Source: Poteriospumella lacustris | Taxonomy: Eukaryota > Sar > Chrysophyceae > Chromulinales > Dinobryaceae | Assembly: GCA_008000375.1 (NCBI GenBank) | Contig: SMOI01000213.1 | Coordinates: forward strand, 30,666-56,336 | DNA: 25,671 nucleotides | Direction of reading: 5' to 3' | Shown here: piece after piece, positions 9,028 through 20,300 of the stretch | How the letters are laid out: every line of letters begins with the position of its first letter | Position numbering within the stretch: position 1 is the first letter of the stretch | Notes under the pieces: generated by a model | Databases searched by the model: none | The model's input: the letters and a program-made list of their open reading frames with translations, nothing else | What the model was told of the DNA's origin: nothing | Program-made: the position numbers and the translations under genes

Positions 9028-12000
9028 CTACCAGAAGGGGCACCAGCCGAAGAACGACTGCGACAGGTTCTCGTTCGACGTCGCCTCTTGAATCAAGCGC
9101 TCGACCTGTTCGGCCACGCCCAACTGATGATTCGTACTCGCCGGGTCCAGCGACGAGGCGAAGTCCAAACCGTTGAGCTTGTCCAACACGCGGCGGATGA
9201 CCACCACCGCCTTCTCCGTCAGCTCCTGCTGCAGCAGCGCCTCCTGCTGCGTCATCATCAACATCTGTTGCGACGCCTCCGACGTCCCCGTCGACGCGAC
9301 ACCCGCAGCGACGCCAGCGCCGCCGCCGGTGGCGGTCGAGCGCAAACTGGACAGGCGCTGGGACATGGCGATGGAGGACAGCGACGACGAATGGTGCCGC
9401 ATCGAGGCCGACATCACCTGCGAGCTCTGCTTGTCGAAGGTCTTCGCCGACAGCTTCGCGATCTCCATGTGAATGTCGCCGCGGATCACCGACGACGACA
9501 GGGTCGTCGCCGTCGAGACGCCGCCGCCGCCCGCGCCGCTGTTGGCGCCGCCACCGTTGGCGCCACCGTTGACGCCGCCGCCTCCGCTGCCCATCGCCGC
9601 GATGCCCACGGCCCCTGCACCGCCCGCGCCGACCATCGTCGAGGCGCCGCTGCTGCCGCCGTGGCCGGCCTTCGTCGGCGAGGGCAGCAGGTTGACGCCC
9701 GGCGGCGGCGGCAGGAGCAACGGTCCACCGCCCCCGACGACCATCGTCGCGGCGGAGCCAGCGCCACCGCCACCGCCCGCGGTGGGGGACAACGGCGACG
9801 GTGGCATCCCGACGCCGACCGCGGCGGCCGCGTGTTGCTGCGCCACCAACGTCGCCGCGGACGCGGACAGAATCGGTGGCAGCGGCGGCTGCAGCGCGGG
9901 GTTGAGCGGGATGATGGGCTGGTTGGCGGTGCAGGAGCGAATGGTGTTGTCGGCGTCGATGGTGAGGTTCGTCTGCGAGAACGACACCGACTTCTGCGAC
10001 GTCGTCGACGGCGCCAGCGACGGCGTCGCCATCGCCGACGTCATCGTCGCCGTCGCGGTGGCGGCGGCGGTGGACGGTGCGCCGCCGGCCGCGGCGCCGT
10101 AGGCCGCGAGGTAGCTGCCCGGCACCAGCGACGAGGCTGCTCCCGACGCGGTGGCGGTGCCGTCGCGGGGGGTCAGCGGGGCGTTGGGCGGCAGCACGAG
10201 GTGGTCGTGCGGCGTGCTGCCCACGGCGGGGCCGTTGCGCGGCGTCAGCGACGGACGACGAATCGCCGAGTGCTCCGCGAAGCCACCCGCCGTCGCCGCC
10301 ATCAACGACGACGACGACGCTACCGCCGCGTGGCCGCCGTCGGCGTCGTGACCCGTCGCGTGGTGTGTCGTGGGACTCGTCTCCGACGAGACCGCGTGCG
10401 GACTCGCCAACGTGGCGGCCACCGCGGCGGCCGACGGAATATGCAGCGTCAGGTCCGCGGCCAAGAGCGACCGCGCGAGGCCCGGCGACGACGCGTCGCC
10501 TGCGCCGGTGGCCTTCGACGGCAGCGTGGGCGACGTCACCGGCACCGCGATGGCGAAGGGGTTGCCCTCGTCGAGCAGCGCCGCGTCGTCTTCGTCGTCG
10601 CCGGTCGTCGTCGTCGTCGCCGTCGGTGCAGCGGCGTCGGCGGGGTCGACGATGCTCTGCGCGCGCTCTTTGCGACGCGCGATGCGGTCGTCGGCGTCGT
10701 CGTCGTCGCCGGCTGCTGCGGCGTCGTCGCCTTCGTCGTCGTCGTCTTCGGCGAAGCCACCGGCGCTGGGCGCCGTCGGCGACTGCTCTGCGATCGGCTC
10801 CAGGCGCGTGCCGAAGCCCGTCGCCTTCGTGATCGACCGCGACCGTTGGCGGGGCGCCGGTGCCGCTGGTGCCGCCGCATCGACGACGACGTCGGCCGCG
10901 ACGTCGACGCCCACCGCTGCGGGGGCCGTGGCCGTGGCGCTGCCAGTCGCCGCCGCGGTCGCCGCAGGGGCAGCGGTCGTCGTCGCCGTGGCGGCCGCAG
11001 GAGCGGCGGCCGTGGCGGCGGTCGCGGCAGTGGCGGCGGTCGCGGCAGTGGCCGTGGCAGCGGTGGTGGTGGCCAGCAGGCGCTTGCCCGCGTTCTTGCC
11101 CTTGATGTTCATGAGCCGCCACGAGATCAGCGGGTCGTGGACAAAGGCCTCCAACGTCGCCACGAGACTGTCGCGGTTCTCCCGCAGCACCGCCATCACC
11201 TTCTCACACGTCGAACGGAAATTGCCCTCGATGCCCGCCACCTCCATCGCCGACACCAACATCCGCGTCAGCCGGAACGGCACTTTCTCGGGGAACTTCT
11301 CGCGGTGCATCGCGACCTCGAAGCAGTCGCCGAAGTCGATGTGCAGCACTTTGCCCGTCTTCTTGTCCAACATCAAGTTCGACGGGTGGCGGTCGCCCAG
11401 CCCCAAAATATAGCCTACCATCGACATCACCGCCAACGACCGCGTATACGTCGCCCGTCGCTGGAGCCACGACTCGGAATTCTCACTCTTGAGCCAGAGA
11501 ATCTTCGCGAGGTCTTCGCCCTGCGTGAACGAGATGGCGTACTCGAAGACTTCGAGTTTGTGCATCACGGGCAGCTTCTCGAATTGGTTGTTCGCCGCCT
11601 GCGTGATCAGCTTCGCTTCCATGTCCAGCAACGTCTTGCGCGAGTCGCGGTACGAGCGAATCAAATCGTGCAGCGTGTCGCAGGCCGGCACCCAGCCGAT
11701 GAGCCCTACACTCGGCGACAGCGGCATCACGCAGTACCGTTGAATCTGCAGATCTTCACTGTTCACGCCCGTGCGCCGGTCGTGGTACAACAGCGCGTTC
11801 ACCAGTCCGAACAACTGCATCGCCCGCTCGTCCTGCCGCAGATCCTCGTGGCCTTTCAAGAGAAACACGTATTCTTGGCCATCTTCGCCCATGATCCGAA
11901 TCTTCCGCGGCCGTTGCTTCGAACGAATGATCATGACGACGGGGTTGAACGATTTGATGCGCACGGCGGAGCCGTTCACTTGGTACGTGCCGGGGACGCC

Positions 12001-15000
12001 AATGTCCAAATCGTTGGCGGCAAAGAGCGCGGGCGAGGTCGATTGGAGGTCCAACGAGTGAATCGTGTTGATCTGTCCGTTGATCCGTTTGAAGACGGAG
12101 TAGTACAGCTCCCAGGCCTGTTGGATGTATTGGTCGTCGATGACGGGGCCCTGGCCCTGGTGGTGCTTCGGCGGCAGCGGCTGTTGACGTAGGCCCGTGG
12201 GGATCACCTGGCGACGCTCCTCCATCGTGCGGCGGTACATCTGCAGACACTCCCAGGCCTGATGCAGCTCGAACTTGTACGTGTCGATGAACGCCGCCTC
12301 GCGCAACGTCGCGGGCCCTTTCTCGACCGCCTCGTGCAACGGCTCCAGCATCTCGAGCATGCCCTGGATGTTGCCGTCGCCGTAGCAGAGACGGCTCGCG
12401 TCTTCCAACACCCAGTGCCACCATTCTTCCCACAGAATCGCCACGCGGACCAGTTCCTGCGACACGAGCACCGCCTGGTCGATCAGCTTCGTCGAATGTT
12501 GCCGGAGACCCGTCATCAACTGCTCCGCGGCTTCTTTGCGGTCGCCACGCGGGTTCTTCAACGCCACCGACAACGGATAGACCAGCGCCTGCGGGTGCTT
12601 CGCCCCGAGACGCATGATCAACGTGTGCAACAGGGCGCGCGTGGGCTTGTCCGGGTGGTCGATGCGCGCGATCAACTGCGGCAGGACGCCGAGCCAGTTG
12701 TCGAGGGGAATCTGCGCCAGTCCCTGTTCGATCGCGTGGATCACGTCGGGGTACTTGCCGTGCTGGAACCACAGGCTGAGGATGCACAGCATGTCCTGCA
12801 TCACCGACGAGGAGAAGCGCCGCGTGCCGAGGCAGAGCGAGCGGGTGAAGCCCTTGAGCGCGTTGATGACGAACGCGTTGATCTGCTCCTTCGTCATCTG
12901 CGGCGGGCCCGTCGCCAACGACGACGACGACGCCGCCGCCGCCGAGGACGACAGCGGGCGATGACCGCTGCCGTGGGCCTTGCTGCCACCGTGGTGCTGC
13001 AGATGATGCAGCGGCAGAAGCGGCACCGTCGTGGACGCGGCCGTGGCGCCCGGAGCCGCCGCCGCCGCCGTCGCTGTCGTTGTCGTCGTCGGTTTCGGCA
13101 GATGCTGCAGCCCCGACCGACCGATGAACGAACCCTTCAGCTCCTCCACCGCGCGGTAGTTGGCCAAGCCCCACTGATGCGCCGCACGGTAACTGTTCGA
13201 ATCCAACGCGGTGGCCCGCGCATACAGCGCCAAGACTTCCATCCGCGTGGCCAGGTCGACGGGTTTGCCCGGGTCGAGGATCGACGTCTTCCACTCGCCC
13301 AGCTTCAGCAGCGAGCTCAAATACGACGAGTCCAACGTGTGGCTGCCCGTCGTCGCGCCACCGCCAACGCTGTGGCCGCCGTGGCCACCGCCGGCGGCGT
13401 GGAGACTGGCGGGCATGTTCTTCACCATCGTGTCTAGCTCTGTCAGCGCCTCTTGGCGGCTGCCCGTCGCCCACTTCTGCTTCAACATCGCGAACTTGAT
13501 GCGCCGTTCCATGATCAGCAGCGACTCTTCGCTCATCGTGCCGAAGACCGTTGCGCCACTGCCACTTGACGCCCCGTGCGCCGACGAGGCGGCGCCGAAG
13601 TACGACGCGGCCGAGGCGGTGCTGACGTCGCGGCGGTCGATCATCGGTCCGCGGCCCAGGCCCAGGCCACCGCCGCCACCACTGCCACTGCCGCCACCGA
13701 TGGTCGTGCCATCGGCGGCGAACGGCGACATCGCCGACCACTGCGACATCGTCAGAACACGCTCCGCGAGCGCCGTGTTGCCGCCGTTGCGACACAGCGA
13801 CACGAAGTCGAGCCACGTGTCGAGGTCTTCCTTCTCGCTGAGGATCATGCGCCGTCCGTTGAGCAGGTACTTCCAATAGGGAATCGCCGCGCGGCCCGTC
13901 GAGGCGCAACCGCGAATCCGCCGTCGCCATTTCTCCGAGAGGAACATTTTCCGGCGATACGCTTCTTCGCGGACGATTTGCGTGTTTCCGGTCGCCGCGG
14001 CCACCGCAGCGGCGGAGGCGGCGGAGGCGGCGGCGGCGGCGGAGGTCACATCGGAATTCGATCGCTCCGATCGCTCCGACGACAAGAGCGACGCAATGGC
14101 CACGTGTCGATTGGGACGGCGGGGAATGCCGCCGTGATCTTCCAACGACGCCAGGACCGCCGAGGCGTCCGCTTCCATCGAGAACTTCTCCAACGAAATG
14201 CTGCCGACGACGAGGTCCAAGTCGGCGTCGCCCGCCAGCCCGTTTTCTTTCAGAAACATTTGGTATTCCGTGATTTCCTCCAGCTCCGAACACTGTTGCA
14301 CCATGATCAGCGGCATGTACGCGCGGCCGTACGACTCGGACATCAGCGAGGTGATCATTTTGTCGAGGTGTTTGCGCGTCACCTCCAGATGCTTCTGCGC
14401 GTCGGTGTACTTCTCCGCGTGCACCGCCAGCACCGCTTTCATGAACGAGCCATCGACGTTGTCCGCCGGCAAATGCGACACGAAATCATCCATCAAATCC
14501 CATTCGTTCAGCGACCAGGCGGCGCGGGCGCCAATGACCGCCGCTTTCACGTGCGTCTGGGTCTTCGCGTGTTCCGCTTCGATGCGCATGTGGTCGACGT
14601 GTTCTTCGCACAACTTGACGGCGTCTTCCCAGCGCCCCAGCGCCTCCAAACACTTCATTTTCCCCGCGATGGCGACGCTGTCCTTGGGGTTCTCCTGCAG
14701 CTTCTCTTCGTATTTCAACAACGCCTCGTCCCAGTAGCCCAACTTCGCGAGCCACGACTCTTGGACCTTGTAGAACTCTTTGAACTCGGGCAGTTTCTTT
14801 TGAATCTGCGTCGCGACTTTCAACAGCCCCGAGGCAGCTTCGTATTGGTCGAGTTTCTTGTTGATGTTGATCAATGTTTCGAACGAGGACGCCGGGTTCG
14901 AGACGAATTCGATTTCGCGGTAGTGCAGCGCCTTGGCGTAGGCGTGTCCCTTCTGCGCCAGTTCCGCGAGGATCGATTCGTTGATGGGCAGAGCCTCGAC

Positions 15001-18000
15001 GTCGTGTTCCATGAACTCGGCGAGGTTCAACAGGTATTGCAGGATCTCCGAGGGGATCGTGGGCGACTTGAACGCGGTCTGAAACGCCCGCACGAGCGAG
15101 TCGCGGTACGGGTCGGAGAGCTCGCGCCAACACGAGTAAAACGCCGCGTGGAAGAGTTCCTTCGCCATCGGCGGGTAGTTCTGCGCCAGCGCGGCACAGG
15201 ACCGTAGCGTGGGAATGGGACTCTCCCGCAGGAGGTCGACGTTGAAGCGCCAGAGCCACTCGTGCCAGTCGTTCGCCGTGCTACGCTGCGAGACGTCCCA
15301 CGACCGCGCCAGCTGCTGCATGTTCAGCGGGTACTTCTGGACGACGTTCGCCGTCAGATGCAGCGGGTTCGCCGCCGAATTGGCACCGTTCGCAGCGCCC
15401 GCTTTGCCGCCGTAGCCGTGACCGCCACCGATGCCCACCAACGTGCTCTCCCCGTCGTACGAACGGACGCCCCCGCGACCACCTGCCGCCCCTCCGCCGC
15501 CTGCACCGCCGCCTGCACCGACGGGACTGCCCACGCCACCGGCATCGCCATCCAGCACCATCCACGTGTCGTAGCCGCTCGACGCCCGAATCGTCAGCAT
15601 CACCTCGCGGTAGCCCGCGTTGTCGACGCCCGTCTTCTCCGTCGTGCGCATCACCAAACTGTCGAACATCAACATCCGCCGGCCAATCTGCTGCGCCAGC
15701 ACCACCAGCACGTTCATGCCTTCCGCTTGCAACTCGACATTCGCTTGGTAGTTCTGCGAGTGGCCTTTCATCATCACTTTGCAGACCGTGTGCACCAGCG
15801 AACTGACCATGTGATTCGTTTGTTCCAACACCGCCCCACGCGAGCCACGAATCAATTCAAAGATCGTCTGGGTCACCAACAATTGCGTCGATACGGTCTC
15901 GGACGAGATATCCATCAATTGATTCAACAACGAACACAACTTCGGAATGAACAAGTGCAGACGCGACTGCAACGGAATCCGCAGGAACTTCACCGACTGC
16001 AACACTTCCTCCAGCGGCTTCAGCATCGTCATGTCCGACCGCAAACTACTGTACGTCACGTCGCGGGGAATCTCCAAACTGGACAACAGCAGCGGCAACA
16101 ACGACTCGAGATACTCTTCGAAGGCATCGTTCGTCGAGCTCGACACCTGCTGGACGATGGCCAAGACGAATTCCAAGTGCTCGTCCCAGTAATCCCGCAA
16201 GATCTCCAAGATTTGGGGCAAATACGGGGTGATGTACTGCCCCGTGATGTGCACCAACTGCGACAATTGCTGCAAAATACTCTCACGCAACCCGGACCCG
16301 GATTTACGCACAATTTGCAGGAAATAGGGGACGATTTGATCCAAAAATTGTACACAGCGCACACCCAGACCCGCAAAAATCTGGATGATCGTCTGGGTCG
16401 CGGTGGAGTGATGCACCGCCAGCGACGGGTCCTGGAGAATGTTCACCAACGCGGCGAGGGCGACCCGTGGATAGAAGTCTTCACTGGATGGAGAATGCTT
16501 GGCCGTGATGACGGAGTCTTGGGGAGGTTCCGGAATGGAGCGCATGAAGGACTGTTCGTACATAAAGAGGTACGACGGGGCATCGGCACTGTCGGCGAAG
16601 AGCAGTTTGTCGGTTTGAATGACGTCTTCTTCGATTTGCTGGGTGCCCGCGCGTTCCGATTTGGTCCAATCGGAATCCGGTTGTCCCAACTGTTTGTTCG
16701 ACGCCCCGCCACCACCCCCAAAGGTCGATTTCTCGAGCATCGAGACGTTGCTCTCGGACCGATCGCGTTCCTTGGGCCCCCCACCACCGCCGTCTTTCAT
16801 ACTGAACGAGACCTTGGACTCTCGCTCCCGATCGATACTGTTCACGTGCAGCGGAAGCATCGTCGCCAGGGTCGACAGACGCCGATCGGCCGACGACTTC
16901 GTCTCCCCGTCGCCATCGTTGCTCTTCTTTTCCTTCGAATTGGTCTGCAAAAACGCGACGATGGTCATGTACCGGGTGGGTTCCAAGGCGCCAATCAACC
17001 CCACCGTACGCAAGATCTCCAACCGGAACGGATCTTCTTGGTTGGGCGACCCACGACACAAGAGATCCAACGTCTTCGGCAGCAGCTGCGGGAACTGCAG
17101 GTACGGACGCACGACGAGCCCCGTCGACTTGACCAACTGCCCCAACGTCCGCACGGCCACCTGTTGCTTCCGAATCGACGAGTTGTCGAACATATTCGAG
17201 ATGATGATCGGCAACAACTTGTCCGTGTACGGCAGCAAATCCGTGTTCAGGACCAACGACAGCTCCCCCACCGTCTCCAACGCCGCCGACGTCGTGCGTA
17301 AGTCACTCCGCAACGGCAAACAGTCCAAGACCTTCGACATCACCGGTCGTACCAGGAAATGGAACTTCGTGAACTGCATAAAGCGACACAACATCGACGC
17401 GGCCTCTTCCAACGCGCGGTAATCCGGCAAACTGATCATTTCCGAAATGATTTGCGCCAAATGAATCCGAATCGTGGGCAAGACGGCGGCGGGATTCGAC
17501 GACGCCAAGCGACCCAGCACGTTCAACGCTTCCAACCGAATGTCGAACAGTTCATCCGCCAGCAACATCATCAACGATTCCACGTGATGGCTACGCGACA
17601 AATGCGGATCAAAGGCCGAGACGAAACTGCGAAGGACTTCGAGACGTGTCTGCGTAGAGATATCCGACAGGGCGACTTCCAAGAGACGCGTCAAGTTCTC
17701 TTCGATGACCAAGGCCGTGGGTCCTTTTGTAAACTTCAATTGGATCAAATTGCCCGTCATCTTCGCCAAGGTCACGGCCGCTTCCTTGCGCACGAGGTAG
17801 CTGTCCGACATGAAGTACGGAAGCACACTCTGCTGCATGATCACGATCGATTCAAATTGAGGAATCGTCAACGTTGCCAACGTCTTCAGCGACAAAATGA
17901 CGATCGAATGGATCTGCGGGTTGTCCACATCCGCCTCGGAGCCGAGACCCGTTCCATGACCAATCGCCACGGCACCTGCATTGGCGACCGCTTGCGCTGA

Positions 18001-19737
18001 TTTCGCGGCGGAGGAGGACGACGACGAACGGAAAAAGGAAAATGTTTTCTTCGATTTCACTTTCGTCGCGGGTACCGGCGCGACGGGTGCCCCGTGGGTA
18101 CCACTGCTGAACCGGCTGCTGAGCTTCATTTTGATCGAATTGTGCTGACGCGACGCGGTACCACCCGTCGTCGTAGAAGCAAAGTTACTGGCGGGGCGAA
18201 GACCTGTACTGGACGACGCCAATTGTGACGCCGTACGTTCGCCCACGCGGGCCCACGAGTACATATACTCGGGTTCTTGGAGCGGCGGCTTCAAGTTTCC
18301 CCCGAGGACTTTCGTCGCTTCTTCCAACAAACGACTTTGAATCAATTGTTTTTGACTGGGCATATGCGAGGAAATCACGGCCAAGGTCTCAATCAATTCC
18401 GCCGTGAGACCGGTTTGAATCATGGGTTCCAGCAGCGAATACACCTTCGCATGAAACGGAATACCCAACCCCTGTACCATGTCTGAGACACAGGTCAACG
18501 CTCCAGGGACAATTTCAATGCCCTTGCCACTTTTCTTGGCCACGGCATTCGACAGAATCTCGCGTAACACCTGTAGCAATTCGTCCATGCGGTTCACCAT
18601 GTGCGTCCCCATCGCGGTACACATTTTGCCAATCGACAACAGCGCCGCCGAGCGTAACTCCGACGTACGAGTACATTTGATGAGGAAGTCAATGGATTCG
18701 TCCATATGCGCACGTGCAAAGACATCTGGGCACAAGTGAGCCAGGGATGGCAACAGGTCGATGATCGCCTGCTTGACGAGCTTCGACTTGTGGTTTTTCA
18801 ACTGCATCAACGAGCGACACACCTCTTTGAAGCGCGGAATCATGAAATCGCCCGTGTATTTCAACATTTCTGCGACGACGAGCAATGAGCCATGCACCAA
18901 TTCTTCGTTGGGGGCCAAGAAACCCTCTTGAAGCTGGTCGTAAATGAAGCAATACCATTGTAAATGATAGGTACGTTCTTTCAAGACCGCCAAACAGGCA
19001 CTCAACGCACGACCCGCCGCATTGCGGATCGTTTCCTTTTGATCCCAGATCGGAATCCAGATCAAATCAAAGAATTCGTTGATTTTAACAAAGAAGATCG
19101 TTGGGGCATTGGTCGCGAGCTGTTGGAGCATCACACAGGCGGCAAACCGTTTGGCGGACGGCTGTTTGCCTTTCAGCGAATCTAAGGCGCGTATCAATTC
19201 GCCTTCTAGATAATCGCGATGAGATACGGGACTGTTTTTAGCCATGTGACCGAAAGCATCCGCGATCAATTCGATCAATGTGAAATCCGTGGCCGCCCCG
19301 AGTGCGTTGGACAACGCTTTCGCGAATTTGATGATTTTGGTTTCGGCGGCGGCGGAGGTGCAATCAATCAGCTCACGAATCGCAAGAATACCACCCATTT
19401 TCTCATTGAGATTGCCCGTATTCACCAAGATCAAGATGTTCTAATCATTAAGCACGTTCGTTAGACGAAGGAGACGTTGGGATGAGAGCTGATTGCTTAC
19501 GTGATGTAACTCGAACTCGAATTTCGAAAACCGCTCGAGTGATAACTCTCTAGCCGCCAATTCGACGTGAGCTTTCAACTCTGCTGCAGCCCTGGGAGAA
19601 AACAAACTCATCAGCAAACTGAACAACCCACGAATCGTCTCAGTTCATTGCGCCTACCTTGCTCGTTCATCTGCATCTTTCCCGATGAGGGCCGACAGAT
19701 TTTCATTCAATAAACGAGAATCAACGTAGAGATTCAT
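9028..19737 (-). CDS. TOR: TOR (target of rapamycin) PI3K-related protein kinase, very large form
   Basis: Central growth and nutrient kinase of the TOR complexes. Model: exons 19658-19737, 19501-19591 and 9028-19440, with introns of 66 and 60 bp, giving about 3527 residues against roughly 2500 in well-known TORs. An in-frame TAG lies just upstream of the ATG. Order: HEAT repeats (GGILAIRELI near residue 70, to about 1450), FAT (about 1550-2330), FRB (about 2390-2510, EDASRL and QAWELYYSVF), kinase (about 2545-2835) and FATC ending GWCPFW. Kinase motifs are complete: LLKGHEDLRQDE, GLGDRHPSNL and HIDFGD, then GIEGNFR and FVHDPLISWRL. So activity is expected. Oddities: a low-complexity insert of about 620 residues between kinase and FATC, an extra loop in FRB, and Gly/Ser/Ala runs in HEAT and FAT. 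GC content rises toward the 3' end. Confidence 0.97.
9230..11085 (-). other. Low-complexity insert between TOR kinase and FATC
   Basis: About 620 codons, all in frame with the kinase before and the FATC after. The translation is Ala, Thr, Gly, Ser and Pro rich, with acidic runs (EDDDDEGDDAAAAGDDDD) and Arg-containing phosphosite-like islands. In known TORs this interval is short and carries the negative regulatory region. There is no stop codon or frame change across it, and no clear GT-AG pair that would remove it, though splicing of part of it cannot be excluded by eye. Confidence 0.85.
11021..11056. repeat. 18-bp tandem repeat at the start of the TOR insert
   Basis: Two copies of an 18-bp unit beginning GTCGCGGCAGTGGC encode part of the Ala/Thr run (TAATAATAAT). 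Confidence 0.7.
12080..12450 (-). other. FRB (FKBP12-rapamycin binding) domain of TOR
   Basis: The first three helices align with the known FRB (ILWEEWWHWVLEDASRL, then GMLEMLEPLHE). The fourth helix QAWELYYSVFKRI keeps the Trp, Tyr and Phe of the rapamycin pocket. Between helix three and helix four lies an extra segment of about 25 residues (IPTGLRQQPLPPKHHQGQGP). At the known Tyr-Phe pair after SRL this protein has Cys-Tyr. Confidence 0.85.
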
Positions 19738-20057
19738 TGCTGCGAATTTGGTCCACTAATTGTGTCAAGTGAAGCATTCAGAGGATACTGCTCGACTGTC
19801 TCAGCTGGATCCAAATCAATATCTACACAAAACGGATGAGTCCAATCCGTTCTTCGCTGCGAATCAAAAATCGATCCAATTAAAAACAACGCAATTAACA
19901 GAACAAAAATCAACTGTGATGACTTGGGTTCCATCCAAGCAACATACGTCCTTTTCGTCGATACTAATGACCTCGCCTCTGCTGAGCCACGGCAGCGTAA
20001 CCACAGCGCAGCACAGCGGCGGGCCACAATTTCCGCTGGGCGATCTTTCTTGTACAT
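19734..20057 (-). other. Possible upstream open reading frame in the TOR leader
   Basis: A minus-strand frame with ATG codons at 20057 and 19934 (107 or 66 residues) ends in a TGA that overlaps the TOR start codon as ATGA. The shorter form contains a hydrophobic segment (LIFVLLIALFLIGSIF) that would fit a membrane anchor. I recognise no family. It could be a regulatory upstream frame, a small membrane protein or chance. Confidence 0.25.
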
Positions 20058-20300
20058 ACGAAATCCCACTGTATCCAAGTATGTATATACACAAAGTGAC
20101 AGGCAATGTACCAAACAATTGTTGTCTGTACAGGATGATGCAAAGGCGGTTAAAATCAATAGAAAGAATCGTTTACATCATGATATGAAGTATTTGTAAG
20201 GTATTTCCTACCACAAACAAAGTGAAAATTTGGTGAAGAAAGAAGCACAGACACGTAAACCACACGACAACCGTTCATCAGCACCTACACATCCCACAGC
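19738..20300. promoter_or_regulatory. TOR upstream region and phosphatase 3' flank
   Basis: Both neighbours are on the minus strand, so this 563-bp stretch should contain the 3' UTR of the phosphatase and the promoter and leader of TOR. It is more A and T rich than the genes. Apart from the possible upstream frame I see no gene and no strong repeat. Confidence 0.5.

Noticed and set aside
8740-12192. Open frame of 1150 codons on the plus strand opposite TOR
   Set aside because: It is a shadow of the TOR coding strand: GC-rich third positions remove stop codons on the other strand. The translation is Arg and Ala rich without any domain, while the minus strand gives a complete kinase.
15262-17301. 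Open frame of 679 codons on the plus strand opposite the TOR HEAT region
   Set aside because: Same cause: antisense to conserved TOR coding sequence, composition dominated by Arg, Gln and His, no recognisable domain.
19760-20188. Plus-strand frame of 142 codons upstream of TOR
   Set aside because: No domain, no signal for translation, and no neighbour on that strand. It overlaps the minus-strand TOR leader and is most likely chance.
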